The notes: a model not told the origin generated them from the sequence alone. 64,000 nucleotides of DNA from Agrobacterium tumefaciens (GCF_017726655.1 NZ_CP072309.1:310001-374000); one strand, 5' to 3'; positions 51,434 through 62,213 are shown, counted from the stretch's first letter. Numbers and translations are program-made.

Positions 51434-51724
51434 ATGTCCCGTGTATGCGAATTGACCGGCAAGGGCGTCCAGACGGGCAACAACGTCAGCCACGCCAACA
51501 ACAAGACCAAGCGCCGGTTCCTTCCGAACCTCTGCCAGGTCACGTTGATCTCCGATGCTCTCGGCCAGCGCTTCCGTCTGCGTGTTTCCGCAGCCGCTCT
51601 GCGCTCGGTTGAACACCGTGGCGGTCTCGATGCCTTCCTTCTGAAGTCCGGCGAAAACGAACTGAGCATGCGCGCTCGTCTCCTGCGCCGCCAGATCGCC
51701 AAGAAGACGGCTGAAGCTGCTTAA
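51434..51724 (+). CDS. rpmB: 50S ribosomal protein L28
   Basis: A 96-residue ribosomal protein of the large subunit. The start [20 protein letters not shown] and the following [19 protein letters not shown] match L28 directly. The C-terminal extension ([20 protein letters not shown]) is typical of alphaproteobacterial L28. Monocistronic, with a strong promoter upstream and a terminator downstream. Confidence 0.97.
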   Translation: MSRVCELTGKGVQTGNNVSHANNKTKRRFLPNLCQVTLISDALGQRFRLRVSAAALRSVEHRGGLDAFLLKSGENELSMRARLLRRQIAKKTAEAA

Positions 51725-51755
51725 TAGCGGCTTCGACATTATCTGATATTCAGAG

Positions 51756-51790
51756 GGCTTGAATGGCTTTTGCCGCTCAAGCCTTTTGTT
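51756..51790 (+). terminator. Intrinsic terminator after rpmB
   Basis: GGCTTGA (51756-51762) pairs with TCAAGCC (51777-51783); an inner GGC/GCC extends the fold. TTTTGTTTATT follows on the plus strand. Confidence 0.82.
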
Positions 51791-51886
51791 TATTCAAGAT
51801 TTCACGTGCATCGCGTTTTGCGACAACCGCTTTGGATGTCGGCGCAATGTTTGGCTCCAACTGGTGGCATCACCCAGGATAAAAAA

Positions 51887-52525
51887 ATGCCCTATCTTCG
51901 CTACACGCTGATCTATGTGCTGCTGATGACGCTCGTCGTCGTGGCGTCCAATATTCTGGTGCAGTACCCGCTGTCGGGCTCGCTGTTTGGTATCAACCTC
52001 GGTGATCTTCTGACTTGGGGCGCCTTCACCTATCCGGTTGCCTTCCTTGTCACCGATCTCACGAATCGCCAGTTTGGACCATCCATCGCACGCCGCGTCG
52101 TATTTGCCGGCTTCATCGTCGGCGTCACGCTCTCCTTCTGGACCTCCATTCCGCGAATCGCTGTCGCTTCCGGAACCGCCTATCTGATCGGCCAATTGCT
52201 GGATATTTCCGTGTTCAATCGCCTGCGCCGTCAGCGCTGGTGGCATGCGCCACTTGCGGGCTCCATGCTGGGCTCGGTGCTGGACACGGCGCTGTTCTTC
52301 TCGATCGCCTTTGCGGCAAGCTTCTCCTTTGTCGGCCCGAATGACGCCTTCGCCATTGAAAACGCGCCCGTGCTCGGCGTCTTCGCCACGGAAGCCCCCC
52401 GCTGGATTTCCTGGGCAATGGGCGACCTTTCGGTTAAGGTTCTCGTCGGCCTCGTCATGCTCCTGCCTTACGGCGCGCTGATGAACACGCTGAAGCCGAT
52501 GCCTGGACCCGTTAAAGAAAGCTGA
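51887..52525 (+). CDS. VUT-family (YhhQ) queuosine precursor transporter
   Basis: A 212-residue polytopic inner-membrane protein of the YhhQ/VUT family. ATG 51887 (MPYLRYTLIYVLLMTLVVVA) is preferred over upstream in-frame starts because homology begins there; AGGA lies 8 nt before. LTWGAFTYPVAFLVTDLTNR is the family hallmark, with the VTD/N core thought to contact the ligand; six helices are predicted. E. coli YhhQ takes up 7-cyano-7-deazaguanine. I see no preQ1 riboswitch in the leader. Confidence 0.85.
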   Translation: MPYLRYTLIYVLLMTLVVVASNILVQYPLSGSLFGINLGDLLTWGAFTYPVAFLVTDLTNRQFGPSIARRVVFAGFIVGVTLSFWTSIPRIAVASGTAYLIGQLLDISVFNRLRRQRWWHAPLAGSMLGSVLDTALFFSIAFAASFSFVGPNDAFAIENAPVLGVFATEAPRWISWAMGDLSVKVLVGLVMLLPYGALMNTLKPMPGPVKES

Positions 52526-52635
52526 CATTTTCCGTCAGCGGATTTGCGACCAAGAACCCTGGACCAAATCACGCTTGCAAATCCACGGATGGCTGTGCAA
52601 TCTCCCATTCGTGGTGAAGTTTGGAGGCGTTCAGC

Positions 52636-52971
52636 ATGCAGATCAAGGACCGGATCGACGTTTTGAACGCAACCAGCGCCACCCTTTCCGGTTCCACCTT
52701 CGACGATGTCAATTTGTCGGGAACAGCATTCAATAACGTCAATTTGGCCGGTACACGCTTCAACAATATCAACCTTTCGGGTGCCTCGTTCACCGACAGC
52801 AACATGTCCGGCTGGTCGATTGATGACGTCAATTTGACGGGTCTTAAGCTCACCAATTCAAATCTATCCGGCGCCCACATATCGGCCTGCCGAATGACAG
52901 GCATGAAGATCGACGGCATTCCTGTCGAGGATCTCCTGGCTGCTTACAAAGCGGCTAAAGAGCAAGCTTGA
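52636..52971 (+). CDS. Pentapeptide repeat protein
   Basis: A 111-residue protein. ATG 52636 follows GGAGG. Residues about 15-90 form pentapeptide repeats with the A(N/D)LxX pattern visible as STFDDVNLSGTAFNNVNLAG and so on, which fold as a right-handed quadrilateral helix. The C-terminal 20 residues (GIPVEDLLAAYKAAKEQA) are a separate helix. Possible roles include DNA mimicry or a scaffold; the function is unknown. It ends 3 nt before the converging phytase-like gene. Confidence 0.85.
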   Translation: MQIKDRIDVLNATSATLSGSTFDDVNLSGTAFNNVNLAGTRFNNINLSGASFTDSNMSGWSIDDVNLTGLKLTNSNLSGAHISACRMTGMKIDGIPVEDLLAAYKAAKEQA

Positions 52972-52974
52972 TAC

Positions 52975-53997
52975 TCACTCAACCAGCTTGAACTCCAGCA
53001 TCAGGTTGCGCTGGAGGAATGAGTGGTTGTCGTCGGACACGATGATGAGGCGCGTAGAGCCGTCCGCATCCTTCACGATGTCCATGCCTTCCATGTTATC
53101 GATCTGGTAGGCCATGCCTGCCTCGAGCAGGATTTCGCCGTCCACGACCGCGCCGGGCCGGATATCAGCGCCACGCAGGCGGCGGATGCGCATGCCCACA
53201 CCTTCGGCAAAATTGAAGCGGCGTTCGAGCAGCAAGAGGTCGCCATTGGGCAGGAACGCGCCGTCTGTGACATCGAACGAGGGATGGTGGGTAACGGCGA
53301 AGGCGCCTTTCAGCGGTCCCTCCAGGATTGCCGCGAGAAGATTGCCATCCGCATCGATGCTTTTTTCCGCAACGACAACGAGAGCGCCACCGAGTGGCGA
53401 CGCGCTCGGCGATACCGCCAGCGTTTCCAAGCCGCCATTGTGGCGCAACTCGTCATTGGGGATGAGGTGAGGCAATCGCCCAACCGGTTTTGCAGAGAGA
53501 AATCCCGGATCGGCATAAATATCGATCCTGTGGCGTTGCTCGTAACTCACGAAAACCTTGCCGTCACGCAACGCGAGGCCCTCGGCATCCATGTCCATCT
53601 TGCGTGGCGGTTCGCGACCGCTCATGTCCAGCATCGGCGCGATACGGGTCTCGGCAACGCCAGACAGCGCACCCACCGCATCGCGGGTGACCCGGCCCGT
53701 CAACCAATGACCGGTGTCCAGCACCGCAACAAAGTCCTCACCGTTGGGGCGGAACCGAATGGAGGATATCGCACCGAACAATTTCTCCGGCGAGCTCATC
53801 ACCATGCCGCCGATGAATTCCAGTTTGCCGAAGCGTTTCGCGCTCGTGCCGACCTCGAAGCCGGAGAACTGGCGAACGCTGACCGGCACATCGATAGTAG
53901 AAGCGCCGATCGACACCGGAAACAGCGTGACCGCCATGACAGCGGCCATCGACAGAATCCCGCGAGGGGTGGAAGTCCGGCCTTGCTTATCCCGCAC
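52975..53997 (-). CDS. Esterase-like activity of phytase family protein
   Basis: A 340-residue exported beta-propeller-type protein. GTG 53997 overlaps the cobT stop by 11 nt; an internal start at 53949 ([10 protein letters not shown]) would give a cleaner signal peptide. The signal region ([20 protein letters not shown]) precedes the domain with [53 protein letters not shown] and [20 protein letters not shown]. These are blocks of the phytase-esterase-like family; substrate unknown. The overlap implies translation tied to cobT. Confidence 0.83.
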   Translation of the reverse strand: MRDKQGRTSTPRGILSMAAVMAVTLFPVSIGASTIDVPVSVRQFSGFEVGTSAKRFGKLEFIGGMVMSSPEKLFGAISSIRFRPNGEDFVAVLDTGHWLTGRVTRDAVGALSGVAETRIAPMLDMSGREPPRKMDMDAEGLALRDGKVFVSYEQRHRIDIYADPGFLSAKPVGRLPHLIPNDELRHNGGLETLAVSPSASPLGGALVVVAEKSIDADGNLLAAILEGPLKGAFAVTHHPSFDVTDGAFLPNGDLLLLERRFNFAEGVGMRIRRLRGADIRPGAVVDGEILLEAGMAYQIDNMEGMDIVKDADGSTRLIIVSDDNHSFLQRNLMLEFKLVE

Positions 53998-55891
53998 GGC
54001 GGAGCCTGCGCGACGAACCGGAAGCGCTGCTCGTATCCTCGAAGAGAGCTGCCAACTGCTCGGTCATCGCGCCAGCCAGTTCATCTGCGTCAACAATGGT
54101 GACGGCGCGGCGATAATAACGTGTCACGTCGTGGCCGATACCGATTGCCAGCAACTCAACCGGCGACCGTGTCTCGATCTGCTCGATCACAGCGCGCAGA
54201 TGCCGTTCCAGATAATTGCCCGGATTGACCGACAGGGTCGAATCATCGACCGGCGCACCGTCCGAGATCATCATCATGATCTTGCGCTGCTCGGGACGGC
54301 CGATCAGACGGTTATGCGCCCACATCAACGCTTCGCCATCGATGTTTTCCTTGAGCAGACCTTCGCGCATCATCAGGCCGAGATTGCGCCGTGCGCGCCG
54401 CCACGGCGCATCCGCCGACTTGTAGATGATGTGGCGCAGATCGTTAAGGCGGCCAGGGGAAGCTGGCTTGCCACTGGCAAGCCATTGCTCGCGCGATTGT
54501 CCACCCTTCCACGCCTTGGTGGTAAAGCCGAGGATTTCCACCTTCACACCCGAGCGCTCCAGCGTACGCGCCAGAATATCGGCGCAGGTGGCGGCAACCG
54601 TGATCGGACGGCCGCGCATCGAACCGGAATTGTCGATGACCAGCGAAACCACGGTGTCGCGGAATTTGGTGTCGCGTTCCTTCTTGAAGGAAAGCGGCTG
54701 CATCGGGTCGATGATAAGCCGCACGAGACGGGCCGGATCGAGGTACCCCTCTTCCAGATCGAAATCCCAGGAACGGTTCTGCTGCGCCATCAGGCGGCGC
54801 TGGAGACGGTTCGCCAATCGTCCGACGGCACCCTGGAGATGAGCAAGCTGCTTATCGAGGAAAGCGCGCAGGCGGTCCAACTCCGCGTCGTCGCACAGTT
54901 CCTCGGCATGGATTTCCTCGTCGAATTCCTGGCTGAAGATACGGTAGTCGACCTTCTCGTTGAAGTCGTCGAAGGGGCTGTTGGGACGGCGGGTCTCGCC
55001 GGGCGTTTCGGAATCCTCGTCGAGATCGTCGGACATTTCCTCATCCGACATCTCGGCGCCGTCCATCTCGCCTTCTTCCATTTCCTCCTGCGAGGCCTCG
55101 TTTTCATCGGCGGGCGTCGCGTCGGAGCCGGCCTCTTCCTCGACCTGCTCTTCCTCGGTCTCGTTGGTGCGCGGCTGGTCCTCGTTGGACTCCGCTTCCT
55201 GGCTTTCCGGCTCGTTATCCTCGTCGCCGAAATCCTCCGCCATCTGCATCGAGGTCAGCATCTTGCGCACCAGACGCGAAAACGCCTTCTGGTCGCCGAT
55301 CACCTTGGAAAGATCGTTAAGGTCGCCGGCAGCCTTGTCTTCGATGAAATCCCGCCAGAGGTCTAGGACCTTGCCGGCACTTTCCGGCGGCTTTTCGCCT
55401 GTCAGCTTCTCGCGCACCAGCAGTGAAACTGCTTCGGCAAGAGGGGCGTCATCCTGTTTCGTAATGCCGGCGAAATTCGCCTTGGCATATTTTTCCGTGT
55501 TCATGGCGTGAATGTTGGAAGCCATGCCCGGCATGCGCAGTGCGCCGATGGATTCGACGCGCGCCTGCTCGACAGCATCGAAAATCAGCCGCGCTTCAGC
55601 GCCCTGCGGCGACATCACCGCGTGCGTGTCGGCATCGTGGCAGGCCAAACGCAGCGCCATGGAATCACCGAGGCCACGGGTTATCGCGATTTCCTGCGCG
55701 GTCGGCTTCTTGGAGATTTCCGGCAGGCGCATGCGCTCGCCGGCAAGACCTGGCCGTTCATTGGCGAAAACGACCTCGACTTCAGCATCACCGGCGACTG
55801 ATCGCACGCATCCGGCAATTGCCTGACGCAACGGCTCGGTATCAACAGCCGTACCCGGTTTCGGTCTGGAATTGTCGCCACGCGCTGCCAT
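53987..55891 (-). CDS. cobT: Cobaltochelatase subunit CobT
   Basis: A 634-residue subunit of the aerobic cobaltochelatase that inserts cobalt into hydrogenobyrinic acid diamide. ATG 55891 ([20 protein letters not shown]) follows AGGAAAG. The middle (about 205-330) is a highly acidic linker rich in E and D, as known for CobT. The C-terminal VWA domain (about 400-600) has a MIDAS-like [14 protein letters not shown] and [14 protein letters not shown]. It is paired with cobS, 106 nt upstream. CobT and CobS form the AAA+ ring complex with CobN. Confidence 0.93.
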   Translation of the reverse strand: MAARGDNSRPKPGTAVDTEPLRQAIAGCVRSVAGDAEVEVVFANERPGLAGERMRLPEISKKPTAQEIAITRGLGDSMALRLACHDADTHAVMSPQGAEARLIFDAVEQARVESIGALRMPGMASNIHAMNTEKYAKANFAGITKQDDAPLAEAVSLLVREKLTGEKPPESAGKVLDLWRDFIEDKAAGDLNDLSKVIGDQKAFSRLVRKMLTSMQMAEDFGDEDNEPESQEAESNEDQPRTNETEEEQVEEEAGSDATPADENEASQEEMEEGEMDGAEMSDEEMSDDLDEDSETPGETRRPNSPFDDFNEKVDYRIFSQEFDEEIHAEELCDDAELDRLRAFLDKQLAHLQGAVGRLANRLQRRLMAQQNRSWDFDLEEGYLDPARLVRLIIDPMQPLSFKKERDTKFRDTVVSLVIDNSGSMRGRPITVAATCADILARTLERSGVKVEILGFTTKAWKGGQSREQWLASGKPASPGRLNDLRHIIYKSADAPWRRARRNLGLMMREGLLKENIDGEALMWAHNRLIGRPEQRKIMMMISDGAPVDDSTLSVNPGNYLERHLRAVIEQIETRSPVELLAIGIGHDVTRYYRRAVTIVDADELAGAMTEQLAALFEDTSSASGSSRRLRRAG

Positions 55892-55997
55892 TGTCTTTCC
55901 TGTCAATTGTCGACGCACCGTGACCGCCCATCAATCGATACGCGGCCACGCGACGTCTTCAAGTCATCGAAATCATCTCCGGACAAGCCGGGGACGA

Positions 55998-56987
55998 TCA
56001 GGCGCTCAGAACGATGTTCGCGGCGCTTTCCTTAAGCTCGACGCCGAAAGCGCGCTGATACTGTTCGGCCACCAGCGTGCGCTCCAGCTCGTCACACTTG
56101 TTGAGGAAGGTCACGCGGAAGGCAAAGGCGAGATCGCCGAAGATTTCCGCATTCTCAGCCCAGGTGATGACGGTACGCGGGCTCATGACGGTGGAAAGGT
56201 CGCCATTGATGAAGGCAGAACGGGTTAGATCGGCGACGCGCACCATCTTGGATACGGTTTCGCGCCCCTTTGGATTGTCGAAGCTCTTCACCTTGGCGGC
56301 GATGATGTTCACTTCCTGCTCATGCGGCAGGTAGTTCAGCGTGGTGACGATGGACCAGCGGTCCATCTGCGCCTGGTTGATCTGCTGCGTGCCGTGGTAA
56401 AGGCCGGTCGTATCACCAAGGCCCACCGTGTTGGCGGTCGCGAAGATGCGGAAGGCGGGGTGAGGACGGATAACGCGGCTCTGGTCGAGCAGGGTCAGGC
56501 GGCCGGAAGATTCCAGCACGCGCTGGATAACGAACATCACGTCCGGGCGACCAGCGTCGTATTCATCGAAGACGAGCGCGACATTGTGCTGGTAGGCCCA
56601 GGGCAGGATGCCGTCCTTGAATTCGGTGACCTGCTTGCCGTCTTTAAGCACGATGGCGTCCTTGCCGACGAGATCGATACGGCTGACATGGCTGTCGAGG
56701 TTGACGCGAACGCAGGGCCAGTTGAGGCGCGCAGCCACCTGCTCGATATGGGTGGATTTACCCGTGCCGTGGAAGCCGGAGACCATGACACGTCGGTTGT
56801 GAGCAAAACCGGCAAGGATCGCGAGCGTCGTGTCGCGGTCGAAAAGATAGTCGGGATCGAGGTCCGGTACATAGGCGTCGCCCTGGGAATAGGCGGGAAC
56901 CCGCAGATCCGTATCAATGCCGAAAACCTCCCGCACGGACACTGTCGTGTCGGGCAGGTTGGAAATATCAAGGTCGATTTTGCTCAT
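55998..56987 (-). CDS. cobS: Cobaltochelatase subunit CobS
   Basis: A 329-residue AAA+ ATPase of cobaltochelatase. ATG 56987 ([20 protein letters not shown]) follows GGAG; the longer frame to 57014 is not needed. Walker [14 protein letters not shown] (about 76-88), Walker [18 protein letters not shown] and sensor-1 [20 protein letters not shown] are intact. CobS drives the chelatase with CobT. Same strand and order as in other rhizobia. Confidence 0.94.
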   Translation of the reverse strand: MSKIDLDISNLPDTTVSVREVFGIDTDLRVPAYSQGDAYVPDLDPDYLFDRDTTLAILAGFAHNRRVMVSGFHGTGKSTHIEQVAARLNWPCVRVNLDSHVSRIDLVGKDAIVLKDGKQVTEFKDGILPWAYQHNVALVFDEYDAGRPDVMFVIQRVLESSGRLTLLDQSRVIRPHPAFRIFATANTVGLGDTTGLYHGTQQINQAQMDRWSIVTTLNYLPHEQEVNIIAAKVKSFDNPKGRETVSKMVRVADLTRSAFINGDLSTVMSPRTVITWAENAEIFGDLAFAFRVTFLNKCDELERTLVAEQYQRAFGVELKESAANIVLSA

Positions 56988-57055
56988 CACGTCTCCAAGG
57001 CGGGCGGCAGCCACCCGGCCACATCATCAATCAGGCGGTAAACACGTAAGTTGGC

Positions 57056-57691
57056 TTAGCAGAAACCTGACTGCTTTAACAATTGATATGCTTGAACAAC
57101 AGCCCGAAAACGCTCTTCCGAACCACGATCGCCACCATTAGCATCAGGATGGTGCTTTTTGACAAGCTCCTTATAGCGCCTTTTTATGTCTTCCTGCTTT
57201 GCGCTGGCCGCAAGGCCGAGGGTATCGAAGGCTTTTGCCTCCAGCGTCTTGAGCTTGCGGTCCTGCTGCATGCGGGTGCCGCCTGCCCGCCCGCCGCCGG
57301 CAAAACCGCCGGTAAAGCCGAAAGGATCGCGAATACGCGCATTGCCGCTGGCCGAACCGGAGCGCAGCGTGGAATGCAGCGGGCTGTCACGCGCAGTCTT
57401 GTTGACGCCCACCGTCCAGGTGGGGCGATGGCCTGTGATCGCTTCCTTCTGGTAACGAGCGATCTCGCTGTCGGAAAGGCCCGAAAAATAGTTATAGCCT
57501 TTATTATATTCCTTCACGTGTTCAAAACAGAACAGGAAGAATTGCCCCTCGGCATTGCGGCCGACGGGTGCCCGGTGAACGCCCGGCTTGTCGCATCCGT
57601 CCCACTGGCAGACAGGGGCCTGAACCTCAGGTTCCCGCTCCCTTTTCCGGCGCGTGCGGATGCGATCGAAATATTTCGAATCCAGTTTCAT
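57056..57691 (-). CDS. J-domain protein with N-terminal Cys/His motif
   Basis: A 211-residue cochaperone-like protein. ATG 57691 (MKLDSKYFDRIRTRRKRERE) begins a basic region; then CQWDGCDKPGVHRAP and FCFEH (about 30-65) form a likely zinc-binding site; then a linker rich in Gly; then a J domain at the C terminus (about 150-211) with the HPD motif in KKHHPDANGGD. The J domain at the end is unusual, as DnaJ has it at the start. It lies 69 nt upstream of cobS on the same strand. Confidence 0.88.
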   Translation of the reverse strand: MKLDSKYFDRIRTRRKREREPEVQAPVCQWDGCDKPGVHRAPVGRNAEGQFFLFCFEHVKEYNKGYNYFSGLSDSEIARYQKEAITGHRPTWTVGVNKTARDSPLHSTLRSGSASGNARIRDPFGFTGGFAGGGRAGGTRMQQDRKLKTLEAKAFDTLGLAASAKQEDIKRRYKELVKKHHPDANGGDRGSEERFRAVVQAYQLLKQSGFC

Positions 57692-57806
57692 GATGCCCTG
57701 ATTATGGGGTGCGAAAAGCCGCACAACAAGAATTGACAAAAAGGAATGTTACAGGCTTTTAGGGAGCCCCCTTCAAAGACCGGCAAACAGAATTGGAGCC
57801 CTTCGA

Positions 57807-58088
57807 ATGTCTCTGCGAGAGCGCATAGAAACCAAGCTTCGGGAAAGCTTTTCACCGGAGCGCCTGAGGGTCGTCGATGAAAGCCAGATGCATGCGGGCC
57901 ACCAGCCCGATATCACAGGTACCGGCGAAACGCATATGCGTGTCCAGATAGTGTCGGAGAGCTTTTCCGGCAAGTCCCGCATCGAACGGCACCGGGCAAT
58001 CAACGCGCTTTTGAAGCCGGAACTCGACGCTGGGCTGCATGCGCTCGCGATCGAGGCAGCTGCGCCCGGGGAAGCGGTGAGGTTCTAG
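57807..58088 (+). CDS. BolA family protein
   Basis: A 93-residue BolA-fold protein. The helix-turn-helix-like RVVDESQMHAGHQPDITGTG (about 25-44), GETHMRVQIVSESFSGKSRI and RHRAINALLKPELD are conserved blocks. BolA proteins pair with monothiol glutaredoxins to carry Fe-S clusters; the glutaredoxin in this window (grxC) is dithiol, so the partner probably lies elsewhere. Divergent from the J-domain gene and convergent with aroB. Confidence 0.9.
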   Translation: MSLRERIETKLRESFSPERLRVVDESQMHAGHQPDITGTGETHMRVQIVSESFSGKSRIERHRAINALLKPELDAGLHALAIEAAAPGEAVRF

Positions 58089-58133
58089 GCTAAGGTTGTC
58101 ACCAGAGCCGGGAGCAAGCCCCTTCGTGTTAGT

Positions 58134-59267
58134 TCACCCCGGATGCTTCTCCGACAGGAATGACTGCACCTCGGACGCCGCCACATCATCCGCCACGAAG
58201 GACTGGCCAATGCCGTGGGTGAGGATGAAGGTGAGCTTGCCGCCCTTGACCTTTTTATCCTGCGCGATCGCCGCCATCAGCGTCTCGACCGGCGGCAATT
58301 CGCCGGGAATATCCTTCATTGTCGTTGGCAACCCGACAGCCTTCAGATGCGCCTCGACGCGCGCGGCATCGTCAGGGCTGGCGAGGTTGAGGCGAGCGGA
58401 GAACTGGTGGGCCAGCACCATGCCGATGGCGACGCCTTCGCCGTGCACCAGCCGCGTGCTATCGTAATTGGTTGCCGCTTCCAGCGCGTGACCGAAGGTA
58501 TGGCCGAGATTCAGAAGGGCGCGCACGCCATTTTCCTTCTCGTCGGCCACGACAACATCTGCCTTCGCCTGGCAACTCGTCGCAATCGCCTGAATGCGAG
58601 CGGGGCCGCCGGTGCGGATTTCGTCCCAGTTCTTTTCCAGCCAGAAGAAGAAATCCGGCTTGTCGATCAGACCGTACTTGACGACTTCGGCGTAGCCGGC
58701 GCGGAACTCGCGCGGACTGAGCGTATCGAGCACCGCCGTATCGGCCAGGACCAGATCAGGCTGGTGAAAAACACCGAGAAGGTTCTTGCCGTGGCGGCTG
58801 TTGATGCCGGTCTTGCCACCGACGGAGGAATCGACCTGCGACAGAAGCGAGGTCGGTATCTGCACGAAGCGGACGCCGCGGCGCACAATGCCTGCCGCAA
58901 AACCAGCGAGATCGCCGATCACGCCGCCGCCCAGCGCGATCACCGCATCGTTGCGCTCCACGCGTGCAGCGAGAACTGCATCGCAGACCGTCATGAGATG
59001 CTCGAAGCTCTTGGTCTTTTCACCTGCCGGCAGGGTCAGCGAGACGGCCTCGATGCCATCCGTCTGCAATCCGTCCATGAGACCTTCGAGATAAAGCGGC
59101 GCGACATGCTCGTCCGTGACGATCGCCGCGCGTTTACCCTTAAGCCGTGCCGAGATTTCACCGCCTGCCCTGCCGATCAATCCCGCCCCGATCAGAATGT
59201 CATACGCGCGCTCGCCAAGCGGCACGTGGACGAGACGTTCATCGGCATGGATTTCGGAAGGCGTCAT
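58134..59267 (-). CDS. aroB: 3-Dehydroquinate synthase
   Basis: A 377-residue zinc/NAD enzyme that closes the ring in the shikimate pathway. NAD-binding [18 protein letters not shown] (about 105-122), [12 protein letters not shown] and metal/substrate residues in EVVKYGLI and [11 protein letters not shown] are intact. It follows aroK after 5 nt on the minus strand, the usual aroKB pair. The C terminus ([14 protein letters not shown]) is standard. Confidence 0.95.
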   Translation of the reverse strand: MTPSEIHADERLVHVPLGERAYDILIGAGLIGRAGGEISARLKGKRAAIVTDEHVAPLYLEGLMDGLQTDGIEAVSLTLPAGEKTKSFEHLMTVCDAVLAARVERNDAVIALGGGVIGDLAGFAAGIVRRGVRFVQIPTSLLSQVDSSVGGKTGINSRHGKNLLGVFHQPDLVLADTAVLDTLSPREFRAGYAEVVKYGLIDKPDFFFWLEKNWDEIRTGGPARIQAIATSCQAKADVVVADEKENGVRALLNLGHTFGHALEAATNYDSTRLVHGEGVAIGMVLAHQFSARLNLASPDDAARVEAHLKAVGLPTTMKDIPGELPPVETLMAAIAQDKKVKGGKLTFILTHGIGQSFVADDVAASEVQSFLSEKHPG

Positions 59268-59272
59268 GGTGG

Positions 59273-59854
59273 TCAGTCTTTCTGTTTAAAGCCGGCAATA
59301 GCCGTCAGCACTTCGGTAGCGATGATTTCCTTGCGAACATCACGAGATTCAATGGTGATGTCGGCCTCCGCATAGATCGGATAGCGCTTCTCCATCAGGG
59401 CAGCGAGCGTAGCCTTGGGGTTTTCCGTCTTCAGTAACGGGCGATGGTCACGCTTGTTGACCCTCTCCCACAGAACCTCAAGATCGGCTTTCAGCCACAG
59501 CGAAATGCCGCCCCGCCTGATATGAGCGCGGGTATTGTCGTTGATGAAGGCGCCGCCGCCCGTCGAGACGACCTTGGGACCGCCACGCAGCAGGCGCTTG
59601 ATGACCCGCGTTTCCAGCGCCCGGAATTCCTCTTCCCCATAGGTGGCAAAAAGCTCCGAAATCGTCATGCGCGACACGCGCTCGATCTCGACATCCGTAT
59701 CAATGAAAGGAACCCTGAGCTGCTGGGCGACCATGCGGCCCACTGCCGATTTTCCAGCCCCCATCAGCCCGACGAAGACGATGTTTCGCCGTCCGAGCCT
59801 TGCCCGCGCTTGCTCCCCGAGTGTGGCCGGGACGGATAAATTCGTTTCATTCAT
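59273..59854 (-). CDS. aroK: Shikimate kinase
   Basis: A 193-residue kinase that makes shikimate 3-phosphate. Walker [13 protein letters not shown] (about 29-40), the shikimate-binding DTDVEIER and GGGAFI, and the lid region RDHRPLL are clear. The N-terminal 25 residues extend beyond the compact core but precede the conserved [11 protein letters not shown]. First gene of aroK-aroB; the intergenic DNA upstream (59855-60040) is shared with the divergent small membrane gene. Confidence 0.95.
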   Translation of the reverse strand: MNETNLSVPATLGEQARARLGRRNIVFVGLMGAGKSAVGRMVAQQLRVPFIDTDVEIERVSRMTISELFATYGEEEFRALETRVIKRLLRGGPKVVSTGGGAFINDNTRAHIRRGGISLWLKADLEVLWERVNKRDHRPLLKTENPKATLAALMEKRYPIYAEADITIESRDVRKEIIATEVLTAIAGFKQKD

Positions 59855-60040
59855 AAATTTGAAAGCCCGTTTGGCATGGATATCTGCAAATGTTTACGAA
59901 GCGTCAAGCCAAATTGCTGCCTGAATGGCGGTGAATCACAATGATCGCCGCATGCGGCGTGGACGGAGCTTGCAATTTGATCTTGTCGCCGCTTTCGCCG
60001 CACCGCATATACGTTTGATCGCCACCTGCACGGAGCCGCC

Positions 60041-60214
60041 ATGCCCACCCTCTTCCGCTTCACGATGATACTGGCGACCATCGCGGGGCTGATCTATGGC
60101 GGCATGGTGCTGCTTGTCATGGTCGTTCAGCCCCGCGACCGCGAAGTGACCGTGCGTATTCCCTCCGAGCGGCTGAACCCGCCGGCGACAGAACCGGCGC
60201 GGCGCACCCCATGA
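60041..60214 (+). CDS. Small single-pass membrane protein upstream of xerD
   Basis: A 57-residue protein. ATG 60041 follows GGAG. One hydrophobic helix ([21 protein letters not shown], about 9-29) lies near the start, followed by a polar tail ([20 protein letters not shown]) that should face the periplasm or cytoplasm. The stop overlaps the xerD start (ATGA, 60211-60214), so translation is coupled. The coupling and membrane helix argue that it is real. I recognise no family; the role is unknown. Confidence 0.65.
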   Translation: MPTLFRFTMILATIAGLIYGGMVLLVMVVQPRDREVTVRIPSERLNPPATEPARRTP

Positions 60215-61197
60215 GCGAACGCCAGTTGGCAGGGCGCGACGGCGCGCGGCTTGAAAGCTTTCTGGAAATGATGAGCGCCGAGCGGGGTGCCGCCACCAAC
60301 ACGCTCGCATCCTACGAGCGTGACTTGACGGATCTTCGGGAATTTCTTGGTGGTCGCGGCCAATCTCTGACAGAGGCCCAGACGCCTGATCTCTCCGCTT
60401 ATCTGACCCACCTGTCCGCCCAAGGTTTTGCCGCGACCTCCCAGGCGCGCCGCTTGTCATCCATGCGGCAATTCTATCGCTTCCTCTATTCGGAAGGACT
60501 GCGCAGCGACGACCCGACCGGGATCATCGATGCGCCCAAGAGGGGCCTTGCCCTGCCGAAGACGATGAGCGTCGCAGACGTGAACAGGCTTCTGGGCCTT
60601 GCGGCGCAAGAGGCAGCAACGGAGGGTCCCGGCCAGCTCGCCCGCATCCGCATGCATCTGCTTCTCGAACTGCTTTATGCAACCGGCATGCGTGTCAGCG
60701 AACTGGTTTCTCTGCCGGTCAAGGTGCTGCGTCAGGAAGGGCGTTTCCTGATGATCCGCGGCAAGGGCAACAAGGACAGGATGGTTCTTCTTTCCCGAGC
60801 GGCGATCGAGGCGATGGAAAAATACGAGGCTGCCCGAAAGGCGCTGTTACGCGAAAACGGCAAGGCGCCGAAAAAGGCGGACGTTGCGGACAGCCCGTGG
60901 CTCTTCCCGTCCAACAGCAAAGAAGGCCACTTGCCCCGCCAAGTCTTCGCCCGTGACCTCAAGGAGATCGCCATGCGGGCCGGCCTTTCTCCTTCTGCAG
61001 TGTCGCCGCACGTGTTGCGTCATGCCTTTGCAAGCCACCTCTTGCAGAACGGTGCGGATCTGCGTGCGGTGCAGGAACTGCTCGGCCATTCCGACATTTC
61101 CACGACACAAATCTATACACATGTATTGGAAGAACGGCTGCAAGAGCTGGTACAAACACATCACCCCCTTGCCAAACAGGGCAAAAACCTTGATTAG
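60211..61197 (+). CDS. xerD: Tyrosine recombinase XerD
   Basis: A 328-residue site-specific recombinase that resolves chromosome dimers at dif with XerC. The N-terminal core-binding domain (about 5-100) contains [20 protein letters not shown]. The catalytic domain has the first arginine in ATGMRVSEL (about 170), [20 protein letters not shown] with the H-x-x-R pair (about 268-271), [15 protein letters not shown] with the second histidine, and the tyrosine nucleophile in IYTHV (about 303). All are present. No dif-like site is claimed here. Confidence 0.93.
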   Translation: MSERQLAGRDGARLESFLEMMSAERGAATNTLASYERDLTDLREFLGGRGQSLTEAQTPDLSAYLTHLSAQGFAATSQARRLSSMRQFYRFLYSEGLRSDDPTGIIDAPKRGLALPKTMSVADVNRLLGLAAQEAATEGPGQLARIRMHLLLELLYATGMRVSELVSLPVKVLRQEGRFLMIRGKGNKDRMVLLSRAAIEAMEKYEAARKALLRENGKAPKKADVADSPWLFPSNSKEGHLPRQVFARDLKEIAMRAGLSPSAVSPHVLRHAFASHLLQNGADLRAVQELLGHSDISTTQIYTHVLEERLQELVQTHHPLAKQGKNLD

Positions 61198-61259
61198 AGC
61201 GACCGGAACCGCCGGATAACCCGGTCAAACCTTGCGCAAAACGATCGGAAACGGATCTC

Positions 61260-62213
61260 ATGCACAATTATCTCGACTTCGAAAAACCTATCTCGGACCT
61301 TGAAGGCAAGATCATCGAGCTGAAGAAGCTTGCCGATGAAGACGAGAGCATAGACACCTCGGAGGAGATCAACCGCCTGGAATCGCGCGTCAACGACGCG
61401 ATGCAGGACATCTATTCCAAGCTGAACGCCTGGCAGAAAACGCAGGTCGCGCGCCATCCGCAGCGCCCGCATTTCGTCGATTACGCCAAGGCGCTGTTCA
61501 CGGATTTCACGCCACTTGCCGGCGACCGCAAATTTTCCGAAGACGCCGCCATTCAGGCCGGTCTTGCCCGTTTCAACGGACAGCCCGTCGCCATCATCGG
61601 CCAGGAAAAGGGCAATGACACCAAGAGCCGCCTGAAGCACAATTTCGGCAGCCCGCGCCCGGAAGGTTACCGCAAGGCGATCCGCGTTCTCGAACTGGCC
61701 GACCGCTTCTCGCTGCCGGTCGTCACGCTCATCGATACGGCCGGCGCTTATCCCGGCGTCGGCGCTGAAGAGCGCGGTCAGGCCGAAGCCATCGCCCGCT
61801 CGACGGAAATGTGCCTGAACGTGAAGGTGCCGATCGTCTCCGTCGTCATCGGTGAAGGCGGCTCGGGCGGCGCGATCGCGATCGCTACAGGCAACCGCGT
61901 CTACATGCTTGAACATGCGATCTATTCGGTGATCTCGCCGGAAGGCGCCGCTTCCATCCTCTGGCGCGATTCGACCCGCGCCAAGGAAGCCGCGACCAAC
62001 ATGAAGATCACCTCGGAAGATCTGAAATCGCTGGGCGTCATCGACGGGATCATTCCGGAACCGATCGGTGGCGCGCACCGGGCTCCCGAAACCGTCATCA
62101 ACGCGACGGGTGACGTTATCGCCAGGGCTCTGGCCGACCTTTCCCAGCGCTCGGGCACGCAGCTGCGGGCCGAACGCCGCCAGAAATTCCTGGATATCGG
62201 CCGTAACCTCTAG
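61260..62213 (+). CDS. accA: Acetyl-CoA carboxylase carboxyltransferase subunit alpha
   Basis: A 317-residue subunit of the carboxyltransferase that makes malonyl-Co[21 protein letters not shown] is the classical start. The crotonase-fold core contains [60 protein letters not shown] and [20 protein letters not shown]. It acts with AccD, which is not in the window. A long hairpin follows 57 nt past the stop. Confidence 0.96.
   Translation: MHNYLDFEKPISDLEGKIIELKKLADEDESIDTSEEINRLESRVNDAMQDIYSKLNAWQKTQVARHPQRPHFVDYAKALFTDFTPLAGDRKFSEDAAIQAGLARFNGQPVAIIGQEKGNDTKSRLKHNFGSPRPEGYRKAIRVLELADRFSLPVVTLIDTAGAYPGVGAEERGQAEAIARSTEMCLNVKVPIVSVVIGEGGSGGAIAIATGNRVYMLEHAIYSVISPEGAASILWRDSTRAKEAATNMKITSEDLKSLGVIDGIIPEPIGGAHRAPETVINATGDVIARALADLSQRSGTQLRAERRQKFLDIGRNL

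Noticed and set aside
51725..51886. Possible preQ1 riboswitch before the YhhQ-type gene
   Set aside because: The leader holds the rpmB terminator and no preQ1 consensus or pseudoknot that I can see.
52521..52539. GCTGAC/GTCAGC hairpin at the end of the YhhQ-type gene
   Set aside because: Only 6 bp, contains the stop codon and has no T-run, so it is too weak to call a terminator.
53714..55366. A 550-codon open frame antisense to cobT
   Set aside because: Its Leu/Val-rich low-complexity stretch is the reverse of the acidic CobT linker; no domain is recognisable.
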